From: Candidatus Hydromicrobium americanum
GTDB taxonomy: Bacteria; Actinomycetota; Humimicrobiia; Humimicrobiales; Humimicrobiaceae
Direction of reading: 5' to 3'
NCBI GenBank assembly: GCA_002779205.1
Contig: PEXF01000006.1
Location: 3,066-9,221, forward strand
Length of the DNA stretch: 6,156 nt
How positions within the stretch are numbered: the stretch's first letter is position 1; each line of letters starts with the position of its first letter. The notes under the pieces are model-generated. The model saw only the letters and a list, made by a program, of their open reading frames with translations, had not been told where the DNA came from and did not search any database. A program made the translations under genes and the position numbers. Positions 1 through 5,906 of this stretch are shown here, one piece after another.

Positions 1-813
1 ACATTGGTAGATGGCGATCATTTTTCACTAAGATACTTTTCTCCTGAACAGGTTGGTAAAAAAGCAGTAGAAATCAATGTGTCCGATATAGGAGCTATGG
101 GTGCAAAACCCAAATATTTTTTAGTTTCTTTAGTCTTACCGAAAGACATTGATGTTGGAATTATTGAAAATATATATAAAGGAATGCGGCAAGTCGCCAG
201 TAAATACCAAATCGAAATTATAGGCGGCAATATAACTCATGGCAAACAACTTATTATAGATATATGTATGATTGGAGAAGCAAAAAAAGAAAATCTCAAA
301 TTTCGTTCAGCCGCTAAACCAGATGATTGTATTTTAGTAAGTGGAGATTTAGGAGCAAGTACAGCTGGCCTGAATTTATTCTTAAAAAACATAGAGGGCT
401 TCGAAGAAGTAAAAAAGAAACATTTAGAACCAGAGGTAAAATTTTATAAAGTAGAGCCTTTCTTAAAATATATTAACGCAATGATTGATGTTTCTGATGG
501 TCTTGCTTCAGATGTTTTAAGAATATGCGAGCAAAGCGATACAGGCGCTATTATTTATGCAGATTCAATCCCTGTAAAATCAACAACAAAAAAAGCAGCT
601 AAAATCTGCGAAAAAAACGCTTTAGATTTTGCTTTATATGGTGGAGAAGATTTTGAATTAGTTTACACAGTTTCAAAGAAAAATCTAAATAAAGTTAAAG
701 GATTTTTAGTAGGAAAAATAACCAGAGAAAAGGGTGTTAGAATCTATAAAGAAGGCAAAGAAGAGCTCCTTACAAAGCATGGATACGATCATTTTTTAAC
801 GGAACATGACTAA
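1..813 (+). CDS. thiL: Thiamine-monophosphate kinase, 5'-truncated by the window edge
   Basis: ThiL phosphorylates thiamine monophosphate to thiamine diphosphate with ATP, the last step of thiamine cofactor synthesis in the cytoplasm. The reading frame is open from base 1 and gives 270 residues; the family is usually about 310-330, so roughly the first 50-60 residues lie outside the window. Counting from the codon at base 4, visible ThiL/PurM-superfamily motifs are VDGDHF (2-7, the usual VEGxHF metal/nucleotide motif), NVSDIGAMGAKP (25-36), GGNI (74-77), IDVSDGLASD (161-170) and GGEDFELVYT (213-222). The protein ends a few residues after GYDHF, which looks like a natural C terminus. It is the only plus-strand gene and converges on the sulfur operon. 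Its last 44 bases overlap, antisense, the reading frame of the mnmA remnant. The family call is secure. Any operon partners upstream are not visible. Confidence 0.93.
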   Translation, partial: TLVDGDHFSLRYFSPEQVGKKAVEINVSDIGAMGAKPKYFLVSLVLPKDIDVGIIENIYKGMRQVASKYQIEIIGGNITHGKQLIIDICMIGEAKKENLKFRSAAKPDDCILVSGDLGASTAGLNLFLKNIEGFEEVKKKHLEPEVKFYKVEPFLKYINAMIDVSDGLASDVLRICEQSDTGAIIYADSIPVKSTTKKAAKICEKNALDFALYGGEDFELVYTVSKKNLNKVKGFLVGKITREKGVRIYKEGKEELLTKHGYDHFLTEHD

Positions 814-898
814 TTATATTACCAGAATTATAGTATAGAGCAGTAGTTGAGGAATCCACTCCGCCACTCATTGCTATAACTACTCGTTTTTTCATCAT
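770..898 (-). pseudogene. mnmA: Remnant of tRNA 2-thiouridylase MnmA (N-terminal ~22 codons only)
   Basis: MnmA uses ATP and persulfide sulfur from IscS to make 2-thiouridine at the wobble base of some tRNAs. Here two tandem ATGs (898 and 895) start a frame reading MMKKRVVIAMSGGVDSSTTA. This is a typical MnmA N terminus with the PP-loop ATP-binding motif SGGVDSS at residues 11-17. Homology fades near residue 22; the frame then reads antisense through the thiL 3' end and stops at 42 residues, against about 350-370 for a full MnmA. The start lies 5 bases after the iscU stop, and a weak AAGGT sits 8 bases upstream, so the gene was once a member of the isc operon. Either a rearrangement removed the body of the gene or the contig is chimeric here. 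The PP-loop motif is shared with other enzymes, but iscU-mnmA adjacency favours MnmA. Confidence 0.7.
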
Positions 899-903
899 TT
901 ATT

Positions 904-1275
904 TTAACCTTGTTTTTTTAGATAATCATCAATAGCTGATTTCAACGCGTCTTCAGCCAATACAGAACAATGCATTTTTATCGGTGGTAATCCACCTAAT
1001 GCTTCAGCTACAGCTTTGTTTGATATTGCTAAAGCTTCGTCTATGCTTTTACCCTTTACAAGTTCAGTTACCATAGAACTTGTGGCTATTGCTGCTCCAC
1101 AACCAAAGGTTTTAAATTTTGCATCAACAATTATGTTATTCTCGACTTTAATATACAATTCCATAATATCGCCGCAAACAGGATTACCCACATGGCCTAT
1201 ACCATCAGGATTTTCTATCTCTCCAACATTCCTTGGATTGCGAAAATGTTCCATTACTTTTTCACTATATTTCAT
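904..1275 (-). CDS. iscU: Fe-S cluster assembly scaffold protein IscU (NifU N-terminal type)
   Basis: IscU is the cytoplasmic scaffold on which sulfur from IscS and iron are assembled into [2Fe-2S] or [4Fe-4S] clusters before transfer to target proteins. The 123-residue product has the normal length of a stand-alone IscU. The three cluster-ligand cysteines are present: Cys34 in GNPVCGD with the conserved Asp36, Cys59 in TFGCGAAIATSS, and Cys103 in MHCSVLAEDAL. GGLPPIKMHCS (94-104) covers the region that is LPPVK, the chaperone-recognition loop, in classical IscU. The ATG at 1275 is supported by AGAGGA 5 bases upstream. The gene begins 2 bases after a 44-codon ORF and is followed 5 bases later by the mnmA remnant. 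Neither hscA nor hscB chaperone genes are in the window. Confidence 0.95.
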   Translation of the reverse strand: MKYSEKVMEHFRNPRNVGEIENPDGIGHVGNPVCGDIMELYIKVENNIIVDAKFKTFGCGAAIATSSMVTELVKGKSIDEALAISNKAVAEALGGLPPIKMHCSVLAEDALKSAIDDYLKKQG

Positions 1276-1277
1276 GG

Positions 1278-1412
1278 CTATCCTCTTAAAGATAATATTT
1301 TATCTAGTGCTTTAATTGCTTTAATCTGAATTTTATGAGGTACCTTTACTTCATTTTTCATATCCTCAAGTGTCCATAAACACTTTTTCTCAGCTAATGG
1401 CAAATTATGCAT
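1278..1412 (-). CDS. 44-residue ORF resembling the C-terminal tail of quinolinate synthase (NadA); likely remnant
   Basis: This short frame fills the gap between iscS and iscU. It starts at ATG 1412, with AAAAGGA overlapping the iscS stop codon, and ends with TAG 2 bases before iscU. The product begins MHNLPLAEKK and continues with LWTLEDMKNEVKVP (residues 12-25) and KAIKALDKIL (31-40). The pattern of a Leu-Glu helix, then EVKVP, then a KAxxALDxIL helix is, from memory, what ends many NadA proteins, where a typical sequence is EVxVPEEI followed by AxxALERML. NadA needs a [4Fe-4S] cluster, and nadA with a nifS-like gene is a known pairing, so a nadA once lying here is plausible. The fragment lacks every catalytic part and all cluster cysteines; its one cysteine (Cys11) is not in a cluster motif. 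It could instead be a genuine small protein of unknown role. That it is an ORF is certain; its origin is not. Confidence 0.5.
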   Translation of the reverse strand: MHNLPLAEKKCLWTLEDMKNEVKVPHKIQIKAIKALDKILSLRG

Positions 1413-1418
1413 ATAAAA

Positions 1419-2588
1419 TTATCCTTTTTGTTTTCTATACAAAGGAGACATTGCTCGTAAGCGAACTATAATTTCTGGCAAAACTTCCAATACATAGTCA
1501 ATGTCTTCCTCTGTATTATCTTTACCTAAACTAAATCTTACTGACCCTTGAGCAATTGCTGGTTCTACTCCCATTGCTTTTAAAACATGTGAAGGTTCTA
1601 AAGAACCTGAAGTACACGCTGAACCACTGGAAACAGCAATACCTTTCATATCCAAGTTAAGAATTATTGATTCGCCCTCAACAAATTCAAAACTCATATT
1701 TAAAGTATTAGGAAGTCTTTTCACGGGATGACCATTTAAGTAAACAGAATCTATTTTCTCACCTATGCCACTACAGAGCCCATCTCTTAAATTAGTCAAA
1801 TAAATTGATTCTTTATCCAGAGTGGTTTTAGCAATTTCTACTGCTTTGCCTAATCCAACTATAGCAGGCACATTTTCTGTCCCTGCTCTACGATTTTTCT
1901 CATGATGTCCACCTTCGATCAAAGGTTGTATTCTTATTCCTTTGTGCACATAAAGTCCACCAATACCTTTAGGACCATAGATTTTATGTGCTGATAGAGA
2001 AAGCGAATCAATATTCAATTTATTTACATTTACTGGAATTTTTCCTACAGTTTGCACAGCATCTGTATGAAGACAAATTCCTTTTTCTTTTGCTATTTTC
2101 CCAATTTCAGCAATTGGTTCAATTGTTCCTATCTCATTATTAGCGTGCATAATGGTAATAAGAATTGTTTCTTTAGTAATTGCTTTCTCGACCTCATCAG
2201 GGTCAACAAGACCATATTTATCGACTGGCAGATAAGTAACTTGAAAACCTTGTTTCTCCAAATATTTACACGGATTTAAAACTGCATGGTGTTCAATAGA
2301 AGAAGTAATAATGTGCTTACCTTTCTTTTCATTAGCATAAGCAATACCTTTTATGGCAAAATTATCTGCTTCAGTTCCACCACTAGTAAAAATTATTTCT
2401 TCCTGTATAGCGCCTATAAAGTCTGCTACCTTTTCCCGTGCTTCATCAATCGCTTTTCGTGCCTCTTGACCAAACTGATGAATACTGGAAGGATTACCAT
2501 AAATTTTTCCATAATAAGGTAACATTGCTTTAACTACTTCTGGATGAGTTGGCGTAGTAGCATTATGGTCTAAATATACCTTTCTCAT
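1419..2588 (-). CDS. iscS: Cysteine desulfurase IscS/NifS family
   Basis: IscS is a PLP enzyme that converts L-cysteine to alanine and carries the released sulfur as a persulfide for Fe-S assembly on IscU and for tRNA thiolation. The 389 residues match the usual length. Motifs in order: YLDHNATTP (5-13), GNPSSIH (31-37), FTSGGTEADN (67-76), the catalytic His100 in SSIEHHAVL, HANNEIGT (148-155), HTDAVQTVGK (174-183) with Asp176 and Gln179 contacting PLP, and SLSAHKIYGPKG (197-208) with the PLP lysine Lys202. The mobile-loop nucleophile is Cys325 in SSGSACTSGSLEPSHVL, without long insertions around it, which is the group I (IscS/NifS) pattern rather than SufS. The ATG overlaps the cysE stop by one base (TGATG) and has GGAGGT 5 bases upstream, so translation is probably coupled to cysE. 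Nothing essential is missing. Confidence 0.96.
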   Translation of the reverse strand: MRKVYLDHNATTPTHPEVVKAMLPYYGKIYGNPSSIHQFGQEARKAIDEAREKVADFIGAIQEEIIFTSGGTEADNFAIKGIAYANEKKGKHIITSSIEHHAVLNPCKYLEKQGFQVTYLPVDKYGLVDPDEVEKAITKETILITIMHANNEIGTIEPIAEIGKIAKEKGICLHTDAVQTVGKIPVNVNKLNIDSLSLSAHKIYGPKGIGGLYVHKGIRIQPLIEGGHHEKNRRAGTENVPAIVGLGKAVEIAKTTLDKESIYLTNLRDGLCSGIGEKIDSVYLNGHPVKRLPNTLNMSFEFVEGESIILNLDMKGIAVSSGSACTSGSLEPSHVLKAMGVEPAIAQGSVRFSLGKDNTEEDIDYVLEVLPEIIVRLRAMSPLYRKQKG

Positions 2589-3334
2589 CAGATACCTCCA
2601 CCTTCATTGAATTTTTCTTTACTTTTACTGGCAAAGGCTTTTTCTATTTCCTCCTTCTTCTTTTCTATCTGCTTATCTATGTGTTTTGTAATTCCTTCCA
2701 GTGTTTCCAATTTTTTAATTCTTTCTTCCAACTTCTCTTGTTCATTCATAACAAAACGGATAGCATCAGCAATAGGGTCAGGCAATTTGCCATGTTCTAA
2801 TGCTTGTATTTCCTTACCACTGAATCCTAAGCCAATTCTACCGGGAACCCCCACCGCTGTTGCATCAGGAGGGATATCAGTAATTACAACTGAACCAGCA
2901 CCTATCCTTGCTCTGTCACCAATATTTACTGCACCCAATACTATTGCTCCCGCACCAATCACCACATTGTTTCCAATAGTTGGATGCCGCTTCTTTTTCT
3001 CTAAACTCGTCCCACCTAAAACTACTCCCTGATACATCAGAACATCATCACCAATCTCAGCTGTTTCACCTATCACCACTCCCATTCCATGATCTATAAA
3101 GAACCTTCTTCCAATTTTTGCTCCTGGATGTATTTCAATGTTAGTAATATGGCGGTTGGTATGAGAAATTATTCTAGCTATCGTATACAATTTCTTTTTG
3201 TAAAACCAATGTGCAATCCTGTGAAGCCATATTGCATGAAGTCCGGGATAACAAAGAATTACTTCTAATGTATTCCTTGCTGCTGGATCTTTTGTAAATA
3301 CAGTCTGAATATCTTCCTTTAAGATTTTGAACAT
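2588..3334 (-). CDS. cysE: Serine O-acetyltransferase
   Basis: CysE transfers acetyl from acetyl-CoA to L-serine to make O-acetylserine, the acceptor for sulfide in cysteine synthesis. I chose the ATG at 3334 (248 residues): the protein then begins MFKILKEDIQTVFTKDPAAR, as this family normally does, and AGGA lies 9 bases upstream. The frame extends to a TTG at 3370, but that would overlap the preceding gene. An N-terminal helical domain (1-65) is followed by a left-handed beta-helix of hexapeptide repeats (about 66-165), with IEIHPGAKIG (66-75), the catalytic His82 in IDHGMGVVIGE, YQGVVLGGTS (101-110) and VGVPGRI (161-167). The Lys/Glu-rich tail (198-242) looks like a coiled coil. The last residues are GGGI; a C-terminal isoleucine is what CysE normally inserts into the CysK active site. 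The gene follows the UPF0280 gene by 11 bases and overlaps iscS by one. Confidence 0.94.
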   Translation of the reverse strand: MFKILKEDIQTVFTKDPAARNTLEVILCYPGLHAIWLHRIAHWFYKKKLYTIARIISHTNRHITNIEIHPGAKIGRRFFIDHGMGVVIGETAEIGDDVLMYQGVVLGGTSLEKKKRHPTIGNNVVIGAGAIVLGAVNIGDRARIGAGSVVITDIPPDATAVGVPGRIGLGFSGKEIQALEHGKLPDPIADAIRFVMNEQEKLEERIKKLETLEGITKHIDKQIEKKKEEIEKAFASKSKEKFNEGGGI

Positions 3335-3343
3335 TTCTTTAAA

Positions 3344-3347
3344 TCCT
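3344..3347 (-). promoter_or_regulatory. Ribosome binding site that decides the cysE start
   Basis: AGGA on the minus strand, overlapping the UPF0280 stop codon and 9 bases before ATG 3334. The longer alternative would use a TTG at 3370 inside the UPF0280 coding region, giving 12 extra residues not typical of CysE. Confidence 0.55.
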
Positions 3348-4062
3348 AAGAAATCTTTACATTGCCCCAAATACCCATTTTGTTGTCTTTGATTATGAGT
3401 ATACCTTTTATCCCTTTTACCTTTTGAGCAAATTCTATCCCTTGGGATATGTCTGATTCATTCTTTATAAGGTTACCAATTGCTGTAGCCGATGCATCTG
3501 CAAGACTTGTGGAAGGAGATATTACTATAACCGCGTCAGAATTTCCTAAACTTAAGGAATGTCCTACTGTACCTGAGGAAGTGCAAATCCCAAGGGGAGT
3601 TTCCTGAGGTAGTATCTTTAAGGTTATCTTTTTCGTAAAAGATGAATTACCAGCATAAATGCCAATATTTCTAACTTTCAAACTTTTCATAAATATATCG
3701 CCACCATTCTCTATAATTACTTCTGGAGAATAATCTAATAAATCTCTACCTACAAATTCAGCAATTGCTCCAGCTACTGCTGCCATTGGACCGACCCCTA
3801 CTTTTTTTCCTGCTTTAGCCATTTCTTTAACAATAAGAGGAGCATTTCCCTCTACGGGAACAGGTTCAAGGCTGCTCGCAAAAGATGGATTTCTTTCAAT
3901 GTATTTTTCTACTATTAAACGGTATTTGGAAACCAACTTAATGGCTTTCCTTGTTAAATTCTTTCGTGCTAAAATATATATATCGCTTTCTTTAACTACT
4001 ACATTAAAACAAACTAAATCCCTATGCTTGCACCAATTACGGTAAGATCTTACTTCTTGCAT
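3346..4062 (-). CDS. UPF0280 family protein (COG2122, ApbE-like), homocysteine synthesis accessory
   Basis: The 238-residue product is a clear UPF0280 member: YRNWCKHRDLVCF (7-19), VVVKESDIYI (21-30), a cysteine-poor middle, then GVGPMAAVAGAIAE (89-102), VIIENGGDIF (115-124), ICTSSGTVGHSLSLG (159-173) and SLADASATAIGNL (186-198). The fold is related to ApbE flavin transferase and, from memory, genetics in Methanosarcina and Desulfovibrio ties the family to homocysteine synthesis from aspartate semialdehyde together with the DUF39 and NIL-ferredoxin proteins encoded just upstream. Its exact chemistry is not established. I chose ATG 4062: it has GGAGGT 9 bases upstream, overlaps the ferredoxin stop by one base, and gives the usual short N terminus. 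The frame runs on to 4107, but those 15 residues lie within the ferredoxin gene. No signal peptide or membrane segment is seen, so it should be cytoplasmic. Confidence 0.88.
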   Translation of the reverse strand: MQEVRSYRNWCKHRDLVCFNVVVKESDIYILARKNLTRKAIKLVSKYRLIVEKYIERNPSFASSLEPVPVEGNAPLIVKEMAKAGKKVGVGPMAAVAGAIAEFVGRDLLDYSPEVIIENGGDIFMKSLKVRNIGIYAGNSSFTKKITLKILPQETPLGICTSSGTVGHSLSLGNSDAVIVISPSTSLADASATAIGNLIKNESDISQGIEFAQKVKGIKGILIIKDNKMGIWGNVKIS

Positions 4063-4469
4063 TAAAAATGTACCTCCATTGCTCTTGGTGGACAAGCAGG
4101 GATACATAGTTCACAGGCAATGCATTTATTGTCATAAAAATGAACTTTTCGAGTAATGGAATCTATAACTAATGCACCAGTGGGGCATACTGAAATACAA
4201 ATACCGCAATGAGTGCACTTGGCATTATTGCGAACTATATCCTGACTAAGTAGTTGAATTCTTACTCCTATTCGGGTTAAATAATCTATTCCTTTATTAT
4301 ACTCCTCATCCTGCCCTTTAAGTTCTAACACCAAAAGTCCTTCTTCTCGTTGAGCTATATAAGCCTTAAGGATATTAAATTCCAAATCATAGTCTTTGAC
4401 CAGTTTACAAACAATTGGTTGATCGATCAGACGATTAGGAAATCTTAAGACAATTCGTTTGGAAATCAT
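4062..4469 (-). CDS. NIL domain-2[4Fe-4S] ferredoxin protein of homocysteine biosynthesis
   Basis: The 135-residue protein has two parts. Residues 1-75 form a NIL domain, the small ferredoxin-like fold also found at the end of methionine ABC transporter ATPases and thought there to bind sulfur amino acids; its start, MISKRIVLRFPN, is typical. Residues 82-130 form a bacterial-type ferredoxin with two full cluster motifs: Cys85, 88, 91 with Cys95-Pro, and Cys116, 119, 122 with Cys126-Pro. The same architecture occurs in Methanosarcina acetivorans MA1822, reported (from memory) to work with the DUF39 protein in homocysteine formation. The likely role is to supply electrons for reducing persulfide or thioaldehyde sulfur. 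ATG 4469 has AAGGAG 6 bases upstream. The gene overlaps UPF0280 by one base but is 76 bases from HcyBio, the longest gap in the operon. Its two clusters would depend on the isc genes downstream. Confidence 0.93.
   Translation of the reverse strand: MISKRIVLRFPNRLIDQPIVCKLVKDYDLEFNILKAYIAQREEGLLVLELKGQDEEYNKGIDYLTRIGVRIQLLSQDIVRNNAKCTHCGICISVCPTGALVIDSITRKVHFYDNKCIACELCIPACPPRAMEVHF
4072..4077 (-). promoter_or_regulatory. Ribosome binding site that decides the UPF0280 start
   Basis: A full GGAGGT on the minus strand lies inside the last codons of the NIL-ferredoxin gene, 9 bases before ATG 4062. Together with the one-base stop/start overlap it supports the 238-residue UPF0280 product over the 253-residue frame starting at 4107. 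Confidence 0.75.
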
Positions 4470-4545
4470 AGACTTCTCCTTTAAGGAATGTAAGGCTGAA
4501 GCAAGGAGAAATCCTTAGCCCTCAACCCTACATTCCCTTCATTTC
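4470..4545 (-). promoter_or_regulatory. Structured intergenic leader with hairpin and possible RBS-sequestering switch
   Basis: This spacer between HcyBio and the NIL-ferredoxin has nested inverted repeats, which would fold on the minus-strand transcript. The outer arms are GGAATGTA (4485-4492) and TACATTCC (4529-4536), 8 of 8 complementary. Inside is GGCT (4494-4497) with AGCC (4517-4520), then AAGGA (4503-4507) with TCCTT (4512-4516) around a 4-base loop. Separately, plus-strand TTCTCCTT (4474-4481), which in RNA is the AAGGAGAA ribosome binding site of the ferredoxin gene, is perfectly complementary over 8 bases to 4503-4510. Pairing of that kind would hide the binding site and break the inner stem. 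No U-run follows, so an intrinsic terminator is unlikely. The repeats are seen; any switching is inferred. Confidence 0.5.
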
Positions 4546-5757
4546 TCATTCTATTGGTCTTTCCTTTAAGAATTTAAAGGTTAAACCTGACTCTGGTCCT
4601 GGGAGCGAAGCTACCGCCTCAGTCAAAAGAAACCTGCCACTTTTAATCCAATCTTTCAGCGTCTCAGCGATTTCTATCGCCTTTGGATAACTTGAAAGTG
4701 GAGCAGTGGGAATCTCTTTACCGTGTAGTTTGATCTTGCCAGTCTTAAGTTGAGCATAGGAGACTTCACCTAATTCAACCTGTGGTTTTTCACTATAAGG
4801 ATATTGTTTGCCGTAATCGACGATAGGTGCAAATATTTCCTCATCCTTCACTGCACTGTACCGAACAATCTCTTCATCTAAAATAGGGATAGGAATTCCT
4901 ACACCTACAGTGAGTGTCGCTCCATAACCCTGGAAACTCGTTCCCACTAACCACTCAGGTCTCATCTGCTTTAGATCCCCTATTACTGCTAGGGTACCTG
5001 CTGGAACGCAAGGAACACCGTTATCCTTTCTCTTAGCTGTTGGATTATGCTGTGTTCCTTGCCAGGCTACATAGCCGACTCCACCACCAAGAAATATCTT
5101 CGTACCAATACCAATAGTTTTGTATAATGGGTCATTCAAAAGAGGAGAGAGTTGACCAGCACCACAGTAATTGGCATTGCCTAAGTTGGGCTTTAGAACT
5201 CCCATATAAGTATAAATAAGTTTATCAGAGAGATTAACTGCCACATTGTAGTTCTGATAAACATTTCTTGGATTAAAGAGTACTGCCTCATTTACATCTT
5301 TAATGTTTATCCAAGTTTCTAACTTTCTTCTTGGATAACAGTCTGTACCATAAGCAATGGCAGTAAGTCTAATGTCTTTACCGGCAACAAACTCTTCAAT
5401 TACATGACCACCTCCATATTTGAACTCACCAGGATAAACTTTATTTCTGGGGTCATCATCAGACAAGTGAGTACATCCAAGGTAGATGTCTACGGCAGCA
5501 AAACCACAATAGGCTGGTACCTCATTCAAATAACATTTACCACCACCTAATTTTATCCTTGGTTTCGCATGACCAATATTAATATATATCCCACTTGAGC
5601 ACATCGGGCCGAATGTGCCGGTAGTTACTACATCCACCTCTTGAGCAGCCCTTTTTACTCCTTTCTCCTCTACAATATCAACTATCTCTTCAGCAGTTAC
5701 TACAACTGCTTGACCTTTTTTAATCTTTTCGTTAATTTCAGTAATAGTTTTAGCCAT
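4546..5757 (-). CDS. Homocysteine biosynthesis protein, HcyBio/DUF39 family (COG1900)
   Basis: Members of this family are reported to form homocysteine from aspartate semialdehyde and sulfide-level sulfur, replacing the usual activated-homoserine route in methanogens and many anaerobes. The 403 residues match the family core: AKTITEINEKI (2-12), DVVTTGTFGPMCSSG (42-56) with Cys53, GGGKCYLNEVPAYCG (71-85) with Cys75 and Cys84, YLGCTHLS (92-99), YGGGHVIEEFVAGK (114-127), AYGTDCYPR (135-143), NYCGAGQLSPL (196-206), FLGGGVGYVAWQGTQHNP (222-239) and YGATLTVGVGIPIPIL (278-293). The several conserved cysteines, Cys53 in particular, are candidates for carrying sulfur. There is no C-terminal CBS domain, which some archaeal members have. 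ATG 5757 is preceded by AAGGAAG at 7 bases and lies 14 bases after the zinc-ribbon gene. The protein is presumably cytoplasmic. The gene looks visibly richer in G+C than thiL and iscU, though I did not count it. Confidence 0.92.
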   Translation of the reverse strand: MAKTITEINEKIKKGQAVVVTAEEIVDIVEEKGVKRAAQEVDVVTTGTFGPMCSSGIYINIGHAKPRIKLGGGKCYLNEVPAYCGFAAVDIYLGCTHLSDDDPRNKVYPGEFKYGGGHVIEEFVAGKDIRLTAIAYGTDCYPRRKLETWINIKDVNEAVLFNPRNVYQNYNVAVNLSDKLIYTYMGVLKPNLGNANYCGAGQLSPLLNDPLYKTIGIGTKIFLGGGVGYVAWQGTQHNPTAKRKDNGVPCVPAGTLAVIGDLKQMRPEWLVGTSFQGYGATLTVGVGIPIPILDEEIVRYSAVKDEEIFAPIVDYGKQYPYSEKPQVELGEVSYAQLKTGKIKLHGKEIPTAPLSSYPKAIEIAETLKDWIKSGRFLLTEAVASLPGPESGLTFKFLKERPIE

Positions 5758-5771
5758 CTGATAACTTCCTT

Positions 5772-5900
5772 TCAGTCTCCTCCATCAAAGTAAAGAACAA
5801 CATTTCTACACTTTGGACATATTTTAATATCATCCTTGGATACATATACAGCTTCTCCACAATTTGAACATATTTTGATATCCCCATTCCCATGATTCAT
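5772..5900 (-). CDS. 42-residue zinc-ribbon miniprotein, function unknown
   Basis: A short frame between the cysK fragment and HcyBio encodes 42 residues with two metal-binding knuckles: Cys11-Ser-Asn-Cys14-Gly and Cys28-Pro-Lys-Cys31. The CxxC-x13-CxxC spacing, with ICSNCGEAVYV before and KICPKCRNVVLYF after, is a classical zinc-ribbon fold; iron in a rubredoxin-like site is possible but less likely. The start is ATG 5900, directly behind AGGGGGTG; the core AGG is 5 bases from the ATG. The gene lies 6 bases after the cysK fragment and 14 bases before HcyBio, so it is probably co-expressed with the homocysteine genes. I do not recognise a named family. Small zinc ribbons often help protein-protein contact, but no function can be assigned from this sequence. 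Confidence 0.72.
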   Translation of the reverse strand: MNHGNGDIKICSNCGEAVYVSKDDIKICPKCRNVVLYFDGGD

Positions 5901-5906
5901 CACCCC

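Noticed and set aside
814..903. Bidirectional terminator between the convergent thiL and isc genes.
   Set aside because: No GC-rich inverted repeat with a T-run was found; the bases are instead explained by the start of mnmA.
1016..1315. Plus-strand open frame of 99 codons opposite iscU and the small ORF.
   Set aside because: It is antisense to iscU, whose cysteine motifs are unambiguous, and its product matches nothing I recognise.
2607..3032. Plus-strand open frame of 141 codons opposite cysE.
   Set aside because: It lies wholly antisense to a well-supported serine acetyltransferase, encodes Ser/Phe/Pro-rich low-complexity protein, and has no recognisable domain.
4485..4536. Intrinsic transcription terminator between HcyBio and NIL-ferredoxin.
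   Set aside because: The hairpin is real on paper, but the following bases on the minus strand are not a U-run; they lead straight into a ribosome binding site.
5750..5893. A second minus-strand frame over the zinc-ribbon gene (47 codons from ATG 5893) with AGGGGGTGAT ideally spaced 5 bases upstream.
   Set aside because: The product is methionine-rich and has no recognisable motif, while the other frame has four perfectly placed zinc-ribbon cysteines. The ribosome binding site can serve ATG 5900 as well.
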